Shown: positions 1-10,752 of the stretch, one piece after another
Layout of the letters: each line of letters opens with the position of its first letter
Numbering within the stretch: position 1 is the stretch's first letter
Source of the DNA: Thinopyrum elongatum
Lineage: Eukaryota > Streptophyta > Magnoliopsida > Poales > Poaceae
Assembly: GCA_011799875.1 (NCBI GenBank)
Contig: CM022303.1
Span: forward strand, 423,702,483 to 423,766,482
Length of the DNA stretch: 64,000 nucleotides
Direction: 5' to 3'
Translations under genes and position numbers: made by a program
Notes under the pieces: generated by a model
What the model saw: the letters and a program-made list of their open reading frames with translations, nothing else
What the model was told of the DNA's origin: nothing
Databases searched by the model: none

Positions 1-160
1 GAAGAAATGCTCTCATGCTTCACTTAGATTAATTTGAGAGTTAGTAAATGTTTGAAGAAATGCTCTCATGCTTCACTAATATTATTTTGAGAGATGAAAA
101 ATTTTATGCTCATGTTCTTCACTTAGATTTGTTTGAGCTTGTCAAAAGCAAATGCAACAT
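1..160 (+). repeat. imperfect tandem repeat, about three units of 50 bases
   Basis: The phrase GAAGAAATGCTCTCATGCTT recurs at 1 and about 54, and a decayed third unit (ATGCTCATGTTCTTCACTTAG) lies near 107. Each unit ends in a TTTGAGAG-like string. It lies in the non-coding 3' internal part of the retrotransposon. Confidence 0.6.
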
Positions 161-1463
161 AGGAAACTAGTCCCAAAGTGATAGATATTCAAGAGGGATA
201 TAATAAAAACTTTCATGAAGATCATTGGACAAAATAAACTTGATCCTTTGTAATAGTTTTGAGATATGATGATAGTGATATGTGAGTCATGTTGGTGAGT
301 AATTATGCTTTAGTAAGAATATTGGTGTTAAGGTTTGTGATTCCCTATGCAAGCACGAAAGTCAATAGTTATGCAATGAAATTACATCCTACTTATGGTG
401 CATTATTCGGTGTTAGTTATGCTTAATGCTCGCTTATGTGATTTTTTGTTTCTTGGTTGGTTGCTTCTCAATATTTTTGCTAGCCTCCACTTGTACTAAG
501 TAGAAATACTACTTGTGCAACCAAAATCTTTAAACCCAGTTTTGCCATCTGAGTCCACCATACCTACCTATATGCGGTATTCTTGTGCCGTTCTAAGCAA
601 ATTTGTATGTGCCATCTCTAATTTTCAAAATTAATTTCCTTTTTGTGTGCTTGTACCGCTCATGAAGCGGCAGGGGGTGGCCAATATTTTCCATGCTAGA
701 TGTGTTATTCTCAATATGAGTGTTTATTCACTTGTCATTGCTTGAGATTGCGGCGGTAATAGGGATGCCCAGTCCCGAAATGAAAAAGAAATTTACTTTA
801 TGTTATCAAATAATAAATTCCTTGGAAAGTGTTGGTATGGAGGGCACCCGTGGATATGGCTAGCCATGGATTGTGAAAGAATGGTGGAAAAAGGAATAAA
901 CTTTATTTTCTGTTTTGGAACGCCTATGATATATCTAGCATGGAGAGTGTTGGGAATTACTCGGTCGTTTTCGTTGACGGGAAAAGTATGCCTCTCAAAA
1001 AACATTATCTCTCAATTTAAGCTTCGAGCTCTGGCACCTCTACAAATCCCTACTTCCCTCTGCGAAGGGCCTATCTATTTACTTTATGCAATTTTTTTTT
1101 ATTTGAGTCTCCATCTTCTCTTATAAAGCACCAACTAAGTGGCACTATGATCGTACTTGAGCATTGGGTATAGCTAATATACGAGTGTGTTTCATGAATG
1201 GATCAATGATTGAGTATGATAGGCTAGGGATAACTTTCTTTAGTGTTGATATTTTGAAAGACATGGTTGCTTGTTGATATGCTTGAGTATTGAAATCTTC
1301 ATGTCAAAACTACACTATTGCTTTGAACCATATAAAAGTCTAAATGTCCATGCTACAAAATAAAAGAATATGTGATGAACATGTTAGGCAGCATTCCACA
1401 TCAAAAATTCTGTTTTTATCATTTACGTACTCGAGGATGAGTAGGAATTAAGCTTGGGGATGG
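1..1463 (+). mobile_element. 3' internal non-coding part of a gypsy-like LTR retrotransposon
   Basis: This AT-rich stretch runs directly into an LTR that starts at 1464, and a purine-rich tract (AGCTTGGGGATGG, 1451-1463) sits immediately before it, as a polypurine tract should. No retroviral protein domain is readable. The only longer open frame (800-1126, plus) has no recognisable domain and is probably chance. The 5' part of the element lies before the window. An Athila-like gypsy is likely because such elements have long non-coding 3' regions, but this is inference. Confidence 0.6.
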
Positions 1464-2917
1464 TGATACGTCTCCAACGTATCTATAATTTTTGCTTGTT
1501 CCATGCTATTATATTACCATTCTTGGATGTTTTATAATCATTTTATAGCAACTTTATATCATTTTTTGGGACTAACCTATTGACATAGTGTCCAGTGCCA
1601 GTTGTTGTTTTTTTGCTTTTTTTTTTACTTCGCAGAATATCAGTACCAAACGGAGTCCAAATGCAGCGAAACTTTTTGGAGAATTTTTATGGACCAGAAG
1701 GAACAACTTGGGCCAAACAAGTACCGGAGGGGTGCTCCGAGGGGGGCACAACCCATAGGCATGCCGTGGTGGGTTGTGCCCACCTCGGTGGCCTCCTGCA
1801 CCGCCTCTTTGCCTTATAAATTGCCAAATATTCCAGAAACCCTGGGGGAGTCGACGAAACACAATTCCAGCCGCCGCAAGTTCCAGAACCACGAGATCCA
1901 ATCTAGACACCATCACGGAGGGGTTCATCATCCTCATTGGTGCCTCTTCGATGATGCGTGAGTAGTTCATTGTAGACCTACGGGTCCGTAGGCAGTAGCT
2001 AGATGGCTTCTTCTCTCTTTTTGATTCTCAATACAATGGTCTCTTGGAGATCTATTTGATGTAACTCTTTTTGCAGTGTGTTTGTTGGGATCCGATGAAC
2101 TTTGAGTTTATGAGCAGATCTATATCCATGAAAGTTATTTGAGTTCTTTGATCTCTTTTATGCATGATTACTTATAGCCTCATATTTCTTCTTTGAATCT
2201 TTGGTTTAGTTAGGTCAACTAGATTGATTTTTCTTGCCATGGGAACAGGTGCTTTGTGATGGGTTCGATCGTGCGATGTTCTTTCCCAGTGACAGAAGGG
2301 GCAGCAAGACATGCATGTACCGTTGCTATTAAGGATTACAAGATGGGGCTAATCCTACATGAATAGATATCGTCTACATCATGTCATCATTCTTATTGCA
2401 TTACTTCGTTTCTCCATGAACTTAATACACTAGATGCATGCTGGATAGCGGTCGATGTGTGGAGTAACAGTAGTAGATGCAGGCAGGAGTCGGTCTACTA
2501 ATCTTGGACGTGATGCCTATATAATGATCATTGCCTGGATATCGTCATAATTATTTGATGTTCTATCAATTGCCCAACAGTAATTTGTTTACCCACTGTA
2601 TGCTATTTTCTTGAGAGAAGCTACTAGTGAAATCTACGGCCCCCGGGTCTATTCTTTATCATATTTGCTTCGAGATCTATTTTTATTCGCTTTTATTTTT
2701 AGATCTATTTTACCAAAAACCCAAAAATACCTTGCTGCATTTAATCACCGGGTTGCAAGTATTTGTTATTTGTGTGCAGGTACCGTTTACATAGTGTTGC
2801 TTGGTTCTCCTACTGGATTGATACCTTGGTTTCGTAACTGAGGGAAATGCCTACCGTAGCTGTGCTGCATCATCCCTTCCTCTTTGGGGAAATACCGACG
2901 TAGTTCAAGCGACATCA
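1464..2917 (+). mobile_element. 3' LTR of a gypsy-like element (plus orientation)
   Basis: The LTR begins TGATACGTCTCC at 1464 directly after a polypurine tract and ends GCGACATCA at 2917, giving TG...CA termini and 1454 bases. The same sequence family recurs in reverse orientation at 5754-6758. The start is typical of a very common Triticeae gypsy LTR, possibly the Fatima/Sabrina group, but I do not assign a family. No target duplication can be checked because the 5' end of the element is outside the window. Confidence 0.7.
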
Positions 2918-3590
2918 GAGGGCACACAGACAACTTTAGCAGTACTTGCACACATACAAACAAATGCTTGCACCCAACAAAGGTAATGGGGCATCACTCC
3001 CCTTATTCTTGCCATGCAAGTATCGAATCAGCTAGTGGTAGATATAATAAATAAAAGTAAAATAAAACAATGAGAAATTATAAGATTTGTTTTATAATAT
3101 AGGTGAATGGACCTGGGGGCCAAAGCTTTCATGAGGCATCTCTCTCATAAATAGCATCGGTGGGTAAAAAAATTATTGTTGGGAAATTGAAATAAAAAAT
3201 GCGTAGTTATGATGATCATCCATGGCATAATTAATATATCAGCATTATGTCCGTGACAAGTAGACCATAATCCAACTGCATCTACTACTATTACTCCATC
3301 CCAAGACCGCTATCCAGCATGCATCTCAAAGTATTAAGTTCATGACAAACAGAGTAACGCATTAAGCAAGATGACATCATGTAGATAGAATAAGATCAAG
3401 CAATATGTTCAAACCCCGTCATTTTATCCTTAGTAGCAACAATACAATACGTGCCTTGCAACCCCCCCTGTCACAGAGTAAGGACACCATAAGATTGAAC
3501 CTACTACTATGCATCACTCCCTCTGAAGATCTAATCATTAACTTGGCCAAAGAAAACTCATAGATCGGAAAGCATACATAGCTAAAATTA
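2918..3590 (-). mobile_element. diverged LTR fragment related to the 1464-2917 LTR, reverse orientation
   Basis: Several landmark strings match the reverse complement of the 3' half of the 1464-2917 LTR and the copy at 5754-6758. Examples are the region around CTGGGGGCCAAAG (about 3112), the GGTGGGTAAA...TGTTGGG stretch near 3160-3185, and ACCGCTATCCAGCATG near 3306. It is clearly more diverged and truncated at both ends, so it is an older remnant. Confidence 0.55.
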
Positions 3591-4759
3591 CAGCGATGTA
3601 TGATGCACCACTCCCTTGCTTTGTTGTTCGTACTCATGTTTCTTCTGTTTTGTACCTTTTTGCTTTGATCGTTCCACTGCAGGACATGAATTTTACTCCT
3701 TTTGTTTTTGTTCTTTGTTTCGGGGATGAGTTTTTGATCCCGACGTTGTTGTGCTTCATCGTAGGATGCCACATGTCCGTCATCAGTGGTAAGGTGATGG
3801 TTAAAGTTGTCCTGTTTGTAGGCACCTTGGGTGATAAGCTGCTAGGAATTTGACTGTCGTCCCATCAGGTAGAAAGTTTTTTTTTTGCGGCTATCTGATA
3901 GAAAGTTCCAAGTTCTAGGACTATAGGTCATGGAATATTTGTAGACAAATGTGGGTCATGTTGGTGTACTTGCTTTCTTGTAGAGGACCATCTAACGCCC
4001 TGGCGGCGTGGTTGTCAATGCGGTATAGTCGTCGTTGCGTTGTATAGTTTGCGTCTTCTATACACAACGATTGTTAGGGTCGTCTATGGCCGGTGTATAC
4101 GACGCTGCTGCATGCAGTGGAGTCCGGTTGGCATGCCTGTCAGCATTGAGCATCTATGCAGCCATGTCTACGGTCATGTTAGATGAGTAACCAACTGGTC
4201 GGAGACCTTGGGGTTCTGCTTTTGAGCAACGGGTGGCTTGCGGGCAACGGTTGCTAGGCGTAGGCTTTGGCGGCCGACCTCCACATAGTGCACCGTGTCT
4301 AAGTCCGGCGCTTTTTATGTGGCTATTGCTATTGTGCTGATGATGTTTTGTGTCTTTAATCAGGTGGTAGGTATGTCCTTTATCATGATCGGTTTGCAGG
4401 TGTATGAGTTATTGTTCCAAGACAGAGGGTTTTATGTTATTTCTATGGAGAAGACCAGACAGGCTGAACGAGCATCTGGCTGGTTGGAACCTCCGGCCAG
4501 TGCCTCTAGATGAGATGATGCGTCACATGAAGGGTGAGGGCAATAGGACATCAGGTAACACATACACCTGCCCTGCGAGCCCATCTCCTCGATTCTTCTG
4601 TTCCAGCACCCTGGCGGGGCGCCTTTGGTCAAGGGCGATTTTTTTATCGTGTATGATAGCTACAGCAATGGCAATCATAAGCATTCTACATTTTTTGGAT
4701 TTCACACGTAATGTGCCACCCAAAATATTATGTTTGTAACCCCGTACCAACAATGCTTC
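3591..4759. other. no gene seen; unassigned intergenic DNA
   Basis: No domain, RNA gene or clear repeat end was recognised. Short open frames on both strands overlap each other and show no recognisable protein family. The right part may be the beginning of the degraded CACTA coding remnant that follows. Confidence 0.4.
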
Positions 4760-5175
4760 AACCATATTACAAAAGGAGATGAAGGACAAGCAAGGCGCAA
4801 CTCTAGCAGACGGTAATGAGCGAAAAACAGATGTGCAAATTGTTGCAGAGGAAGGGCATTTCAAAGCAAAGCACATTCCTCACAAGCATGAGAGAGTCAC
4901 CTGCCTCCAGGAAGAAGACAACCTCTCATGAATGCATGAGAGAACTTGAAGAGAGACTTGCAACTCAGGAGGTAGTTGCGAGATCAGCAGCTGATATGTA
5001 TCAACAAGAGCTGAATGCAAGAATGACAGGGTAGCAACAGGAAATCGAAGAGATGAAAACAAAGCATCTAGATGAAATTGCACCTCTTAAGAAGGCACAA
5101 GAGGAGAAAAATGCTTCTATGGAAAAGAAGCAATCACAACTGGAAGGAGCTTCTGTTTTTTTTAAGGATGCAGGG
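4760..5175 (+). pseudogene. degraded coiled-coil ORF, probably a CACTA (En/Spm) ORF1-type remnant
   Basis: One plus-strand frame reads through 4816-5160 with a single in-frame TAG at 5032-5034. The residues are rich in E, K, Q and R with a heptad-like pattern (for example ECMRELEERLATQ and QEIEEMKTKH), which indicates a coiled coil. A second frame just upstream is also open across the boundary, so a frameshift is likely. Plant En/Spm elements encode proteins with a coiled-coil C-terminus, and a subterminal-type repeat follows at 5559-5735, so a CACTA remnant fits. It could also be a fragment of some other coiled-coil gene. Confidence 0.4.
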
Positions 5176-5558
5176 TGGCTCTGGCAACAGCATGTCGTAG
5201 CCTACTTTGGGAGGTTGCGACAACAGCATGTCACAACCCACTTTGGGGGGCTTTGACAACACCATGTCGCTACACTGATGGTTGTCTTCTTTGTCTGGAA
5301 ATTTATGGTCGTCCCTTATTATATTTTGTAATGTGTGGTACTCTATCGGTTTCCTTTTATGTCGTGTGTGATACTTCCTTAGTTGGCTGATCATTAACAG
5401 AATTGTGTTAAGCATGTCTGTTTTTAGTGTTAATGAAAGTCACTGATTTCTTACAAATTTTAAAATTCAAATTCATATTTAAATTTGGTTGGCAGTTGCA
5501 ACAATAAATAAACTATGATGGTAATAGTGACAGAAATGCATGCCGTCACCAGCTTCTG

Positions 5559-5735
5559 GACCCACATGTAAGCAACAACGTCAGCATCCCATGGGCCCAT
5601 GTGTCAGGATCTTTGACCGGTCAATTCAGATAATTACTCACGAGCACCATTAGTGATCAAACCTCGGTCGGCCCAGCTGTAAGGTGCCATGTCAGCATAT
5701 TATGGGCCCGTATGTCAGATTTGTTGACAGGTCAA
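5559..5735 (+). repeat. two direct repeats of about 66 bases, subterminal-type
   Basis: The units at about 5559-5625 and 5670-5735 share GTCAGCAT, ATGGGCCC, ATGTCAG and a final GACCGGTCAA or GACAGGTCAA. Such short GC-rich direct repeats are typical of CACTA subterminal regions. The second unit ends about 20 bases before the LTR fragment that starts at 5754. Confidence 0.5.
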
Positions 5736-5753
5736 ACATGGTGGGCCGGTTGT

Positions 5754-6758
5754 TGATGCTTGTAATCTGCGTTGGTATTTCCCCGAAGAGGAGAGGATGA
5801 TGCAGCACAGCAGAGGTAAGTATTTCCCTCAGTTATGAAACCAAGGTTATCAATCCACTAGGAGAACCAAGAAACACTATGTAAACAACACCTGCACACA
5901 AACAACAAAAACTTGCAACCCAATGCGTAAGAGGGGTTGTCAATCCCTCAACGGTATTAAGATATATTAAATTGTATAGGTTTTGATAAATATAACAAAA
6001 ATACAAAATAAAATAAAGAAAGAAAAATTGCAGCAAGGTATTTTGGATTTAATATATGATAGGAAATAGACCTGGGGGGCATAGTTTTCACTAGAGGCTT
6101 CTCTCAAGAAAATAGCATACGGTGGGTAAACAAATTACTGTTGGGCAATTGATAAAAAAGCAAATAATTATGCTGATATCCAAGGCAATGATCATGTATA
6201 TAGGCATCACGTCAAAGATTAGTAGACCGACTCCTGCCTGCATCTACTACTATTACTCCACACATCGACCGCTATCCAGCATGTATCTAGTGTATTAAGT
6301 TCATGGAAAAACGGAGTAATGCAATAAGAACGATGACATGATGTTGACAAGATAAACTCACGTATTAATAAACCCCATCTTGTTACCCATAATAGCAAAG
6401 ATACGTGTGTGTCATGTCTCTTTCTGTCACTGAGATTGAGCACCGCAAGATCGAACCCATCACAAAGCACCTCTTCCCATGGCAAGATAAATCAATCTAG
6501 TTGGCCAAACCAAACCAATAAATCGGATAAGAAATATGAGGCTATAACAATCATGCATAAAAGAGTTCAGCAAAGACTCAAATAATATTCATGGGTAGAA
6601 CTGATCATAAACTCACAATTCATCGGATCCCAACAAACACACCACAAAAAAGAGTTACATCAAATAGATCTACAAGAACATCGAGGAGAACATTGTATTG
6701 AAGATCAAAAAGGGAGAAGAAACCATCTAGGTACTAACTACGGACCCGTAGGCCTGTG
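5754..6758 (-). mobile_element. LTR fragment, reverse copy of the 1464-2917 family, truncated by a CACTA end
   Basis: Starting with TGATGCTTGTAATC and continuing through TTGGTATTTCCCCG, this is the reverse complement of the 3' part of the 1464-2917 LTR. It matches down to the CGGACCCGTAGG string that lies near 1980 in the plus copy. The first roughly 500 bases of the LTR are missing because a CACTA terminus begins at 6759. Confidence 0.7.
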
Positions 6759-7104
6759 CACTACAAAAAAAAGACACATTCATGATGGGCCAAACGAATT
6801 TTTTTCTGTCATGCTTATGACACTTCTATGACGATAATTGTGACAAAAGCACGTATCATCATAGATGTGGTAGGCTCCTACTTCTATGACAAAAAGTCAT
6901 GATAGAAAATGGGCTTTTCGTCCTGGGCGGGCCGAAGATGCATCTGCATGACATTCTTTGGGCCGTCCATGACAGAAAAAATCATGGTAGAAGCGAGGGC
7001 GAGGAAAATATCGGGGAGTTCCCGGTTACGGTGGGTGGTCGGGGCCGAGCGATGCACTGTGGTTTGCGTGTTTCTCTCGTGTACGCGCGTGTGTGCGAGC
7101 CGTT

Positions 7105-7275
7105 GGCTAACTGAACCCAAGCAAACGCACGTTACTGAACCCAAGCGATCGATCCCTTGGCTGTTAACTGAACCCGAGCGATTCATTCGCTGCTGACTGA
7201 ACCCGAGCGATTCCTTCGCTGCTGCTGCTAACTGAACCGAGCGATCGATCACTGCTGCTGCTTACTGAAGCCGAT
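7105..7275 (+). repeat. tandem repeat, unit about 30 bases (ACTGAACCCGAGCGAT)
   Basis: At least six copies of ACTGAACC(C)(G/A)AGCGAT, separated by TCGCTGCTG-type spacers, lie in this block inside the CACTA terminus. They are subterminal repeats, which in this superfamily serve as transposase binding sites. Confidence 0.7.
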
Positions 7276-7389
7276 CGAGCCCCCATGCGAGACGTAGCTA
7301 GCTAGCCGGTGTTGGGTTAACTCTCGATGAACAGTGACTGTTGCTATCGTGCGCGTGGTACGTAGAACGAGTCGAGACATGGTGAGTCG

Positions 7390-7735
7390 AGCCGGTTGGT
7401 TGGCTGTGGATGAACAGTTCCCGGTGGGGATTGGATGAACAGGACCCCGTGGTAGTAGGCCATTACCGCTGGATGAACAGGACCCCAAGGAGGCAGCTGC
7501 ACCCCAGCCGGTTGGGGGTGGACGAACAGGACCCCGTGGAGGCTCTATGAACAGCAGCCGGTGGAGGCTGGATGAACAGTAGCTCGTGGATGAACAGTAG
7601 CCCGTGGAGGCTGGAGGAGGTTGACGGTGGATGAACAGTAGCCCGTGGAGGCTGGAGGAGGTTGACGGTGGATGAACAGTAGCCCGTGGAGTCTGGAGCG
7701 AGGCAGTAGACGGTGGATGAACAGGACCCCGTTTC
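7390..7735 (+). repeat. tandem repeat built on GGATGAACAGTAGCCCGTGG
   Basis: The core GGATGAACAG(T/G)A(G/C)CCCGTGGAGG occurs about ten times, partly in a longer unit containing GGCTGGAGGAGGTTGACGG that is duplicated exactly. Minus-strand open frames across it are repeat translations and not genes. Confidence 0.75.
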
Positions 7736-8110
7736 GACCGTAGGCGCTCCAACACAAGTCTGTTTCCTCCGTTTTGCGGTACGCCACACCCCTCCCGATC
7801 AACAGGACCCCGTTTCGATCATAGGCACTCGAACAGAAGTCTGTTTCCTCCGTTTTGCGGTACGCTAGACCCTTCCTGATGAACAGGACCCCGTTTCGAC
7901 CGTACGCGGTCGAACAGAAGGCCGGTTTCCTCCGTTCTGCGGTACGCCAGACCTCGTTTCGACTGTTCCGTCCAAGCCGTTGGCTCCCGATGAACACGAC
8001 GTATTCCGTTGCCTCCCGATGAACACGACGCATTCCATTGCCTCCCGATGAACACGACGCAGTTTCTCTGTTCCGACCCAGCCAGTTGGCTTCTGATGAA
8101 CCAGACGCCG
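7735..8110 (+). repeat. tandem repeat, unit about 80 bases (GAACAGGACCCCGTTTCGA)
   Basis: Three long units contain GACCCCGTTTCGACCGTA followed by TTTCCTCCGTTTTGCGGTACG. Shorter GATGAACACGACGCATTCC copies follow to about 8110. All lie in the CACTA subterminal region. Confidence 0.7.
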
Positions 8111-8344
8111 TTGCTGCCGTCCGTTGCCTCTCCATGTACACGAGCCCTGGCCGTACGTATGCGCGAGTATGTGTTCGAGACGCCACCCGTATGTACGTAT
8201 GTGGCCGTATTTTTAGGCATCTGGCTATACGTACGTGTACACGGTTTTGACTGGACTGCCTGAATTGCTACCGCTCCTTACTCGTCCACGGTTCATCGTG
8301 GCAGACAGACCGATCGACCGGTATGTACACACACAACGCTACGT

Positions 8345-8640
8345 ACGCTTTGACCGGGTGGGTCCCAGCTGCCAGGGAGGGCAAGGAGGCACTTCCTTGC
8401 GTGCGAATATATAGCTGGCGGGTCCCAGCGGTCAGGTGCGGAATTATATATTTTTTGCCCGTAATAAGGAGGCACTTCCTTGCGTGCAAAGATGTTGTTG
8501 GTGGGTCCCAGCTATCAGGGGCAGGCATAAGGAGGCACTTCCTTCCTTGCGAAGATATACGTGGTTGGTCCCAGCTTTTAGGGGGAGGAATAATTTTATT
8601 TTCGTGTAATAAGGCGGCAGTTGCATGCGTGCGTCCCCAC
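8345..8640 (+). repeat. tandem repeat with AAGGAGGCACTTCCTTGCGTG and GGTCCCAGCT
   Basis: Four imperfect units of 60-100 bases alternate a GGAGGCACTTCCTTGCGTGC block with a GGTCCCAGCT-TCAGGG block. The first contains its own short inverted repeat (AAGG...CCTT). A diverged copy near 10080-10105 ties that downstream part to the same element. Confidence 0.65.
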
Positions 8641-9139
8641 TGTCAGCCTGTCCACGTATAGTCCTCTTCCGATGACTCTCGTTTCTTGACCACGTTGACC
8701 ACGCCGCGCCGAGTGCACCTAGGCGGTGGACGACGGCGAGGCCCCGGACGGCAACAAGCCGGTGATGGGAAGACGCGGCAGTGGAGTCGCAGACGGAGAG
8801 GTGTACGAGGGTTAACTGGTTCTGGTGCGACGTGGTTCTGCAGTCGGCGGAGAATAACATGAGGTATGGAGGGGTGGAGGGATGGCTTGGCCGGCGGTGG
8901 GGTAGCGCTTCTTAGCGAAGCGTGCTAAGCAGAGCTGCTAGCAGCCGGAGGCGGGAGCAGTTGGTCCCGGCGGCGCTGGAGGAAGAAGACGAGAGATTGA
9001 AGATGAATGCCGGCCGTTGGATGTAAATCCAACGGCTATCAATGTCAGAATCATTTGTTGACTAAGTTGACAACGTCTTGCGTTGGCTTCGACCGATTGG
9101 ACCACATTTCAGCCTCCAAAAATGACGCACATATTTAAC

Positions 9140-9385
9140 CCATTTTTTTAGAATTTACAGTCCATTCACTGCGCTCGATGAACAAATAATGTAACGTCCA
9201 TGTGGCCCATTTATTTTTTTTCTAAAAAAACTACAACCCATTTGCACTTTCTAGAAATACACGAATTTGCTGGCCTGGGTGAACAAATAATGTAGCGTCG
9301 ATGCGGCCCATTTATTTTTTTCCTAAAAAATTACAGCCCATTTGCACTTTCTTGAAATACACGATTTTGCTGGGTTGGTTCTAAT
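9140..9385 (+). repeat. tandem repeat, unit about 115 bases
   Basis: Two near-complete and one partial unit contain GAACAAATAATGTAGCGTC, GGCCCATTTATTTTTTT, CAGCCCATTTGCACTTTCT and GAAATACACGATTTTGCTGG. They belong to the CACTA subterminal region. Confidence 0.65.
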
Positions 9386-10747
9386 TATAATGTTGGGTTG
9401 GGCGCAGCAATGTTATCAAAAAATAAACAGGGGTTGAGCATTTTGTTATAAATATATTTAAATAATAAGTGCTTTATTTACATTGGTCCTTAAATCTTAC
9501 CAAGTTTTTGTACACAATCACCTGTATTTTCGTTGACCTTAAGTAAAAAAAAACTCAGGATTTTATTGTTAAACATTTATTTTTATAAGTTCATAATACA
9601 TGGGATATTTTTTTTATATATGTAAGTATCTGTTAAATATATGATGATAATAACAATAATATATAATAACATATAAAATAATATAAATATATATAATATA
9701 GTTAGAAGGGAAACATAAGTTGGACCTGGCGTTCCTATTCTTATATAGAAAAATAGAACAGACCTCTGCGTTTTCTTCCAAAAATACATAAGTTGGGCTA
9801 CGGATGTTTAAGAACAAATAAAACCTAGGATGGGGGGCCATAGGCCGGTCGATACATGACAGCCCTCAAACAAATACAAACCGGCATGTCGTGGGCTGCA
9901 TATGTTAAAAAAGAAAGCCTAGACTGGGCAGCCCACAACCCAGCTGATACTTGTTGGCTCACTGATAATAAATGATACATGCCAGCTCCCCGATGACTTT
10001 GTTGTAAATTTATCTCCTTTAGTAACTACGTTGACAAACCCGTGGCCCCCAACGTCAGTATAGCATTAGGAGGAAGTATTTTTTCAATGAGGCACTTGCT
10101 TGCGTACGGCCATGGACCTGGTAGGGCCATAGACGTGCTACAGTAGTGGTAGATGTTGTGCCTAATTTCTAGCGAAAGTACTGGAAGCCAAGTTCCACTC
10201 CCCAACCGCTGCTACGCCCGGGTTCGATTCCACCTGATGCAGTGAAAATATCCACAAATTTTTGCCTCTGCCTCTGACATGTGGGTGCCCGTTGTCATCT
10301 ACGCACACCACCTCCAACACACTCAACATTGTGTGGGCATTTTGAAAATAGCATATCTTTTTGGCTGTGCATCATATGAAGATGTGCTATGCATGAATGT
10401 TGATCAGCATGATGTTAACTGGCTGGTAGTTGCATTTTCGACCATGAATAAAACTTCCAACATGATATTATCCCTGTTTGAAAATGGCGTGTTAATATAA
10501 ATGCTCTGCCTCGGAAACTTGCAGTTTCTTCTTTGAGAATCACATTGTCTGCACTTTTATATGAAACTACATTTTTTAAAGTGCTAAAAATAGATCTCTA
10601 GAATTCATAAAATACTTCATATGCTCAATACAGCAAATCTGAAATTCAAAATACATTCATATCTGAATGTACTCTCAAATCTGAAACACAAAACACAACC
10701 TGCAAATACTGGACAACCCTAAGCTCCTCCTCAGACTATTTGGGGGG
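9386..10747. other. no gene seen; AT-rich CACTA interior or downstream flank of the gene at 30547
   Basis: The left part is AT-rich with one more CACTA-type repeat near 10093. From about 10240 to 10747 the DNA is single-copy in this window. Before the copia insertion it lay immediately downstream of the minus-strand gene now at 30547-31023, so it is that gene's original 3' flank. No open frame has a recognisable domain. Confidence 0.4.
10142..10236 (+). ncRNA. tRNA-like pol III promoter pair, possible SINE or tRNA relic
   Basis: GGGTTCGATTCC (10220-10231) is a perfect B-box / T-loop sequence, and AGTGGTAGA (about 10145-10153) resembles a tRNA D-arm A-box. The spacing of about 65 bases is longer than in an intronless tRNA and no complete cloverleaf is evident. 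This therefore looks like a tRNA-derived SINE head or tRNA relic and not a functional tRNA. Confidence 0.3.
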
Positions 10748-10752
10748 GGGGA
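10748..10752. repeat. target site duplication GGGGA, left copy
   Basis: GGGGA precedes the copia LTR that starts at 10753. The same five bases follow its right end at 30534-30538. Confidence 0.9.

Larger units (their letters stand above)
6759..10140 (+). mobile_element. terminal region of a CACTA (DTC) DNA transposon
   Basis: The sequence begins with the CACTA-type terminal inverted repeat CACTACAAAAAAAAGACACA, followed by TTCTATGACGATAATTGTGAC-like subterminal motifs on both strands and then several blocks of short tandem repeats. I recognise this as a common wheat CACTA end (Jorge-like), but the family name is a recollection. No opposite end (TTGTAGTG) was found in the window. A repeat variant GAGGCACTTGCTTGCGT near 10093 shows the element reaches at least about 10130. 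No transposase is encoded here. The three bases before the end are GTG. Confidence 0.75.

Noticed and set aside
800..1126. Plus-strand 108-residue frame with hydrophobic end
   Set aside because: It lies in the non-coding 3' part of an LTR element, with no family recognised and an overlapping opposite frame.
7249..8220. Minus-strand open frames of 108-213 residues
   Set aside because: They translate the CACTA tandem repeats, repeat themselves, and have no domain.
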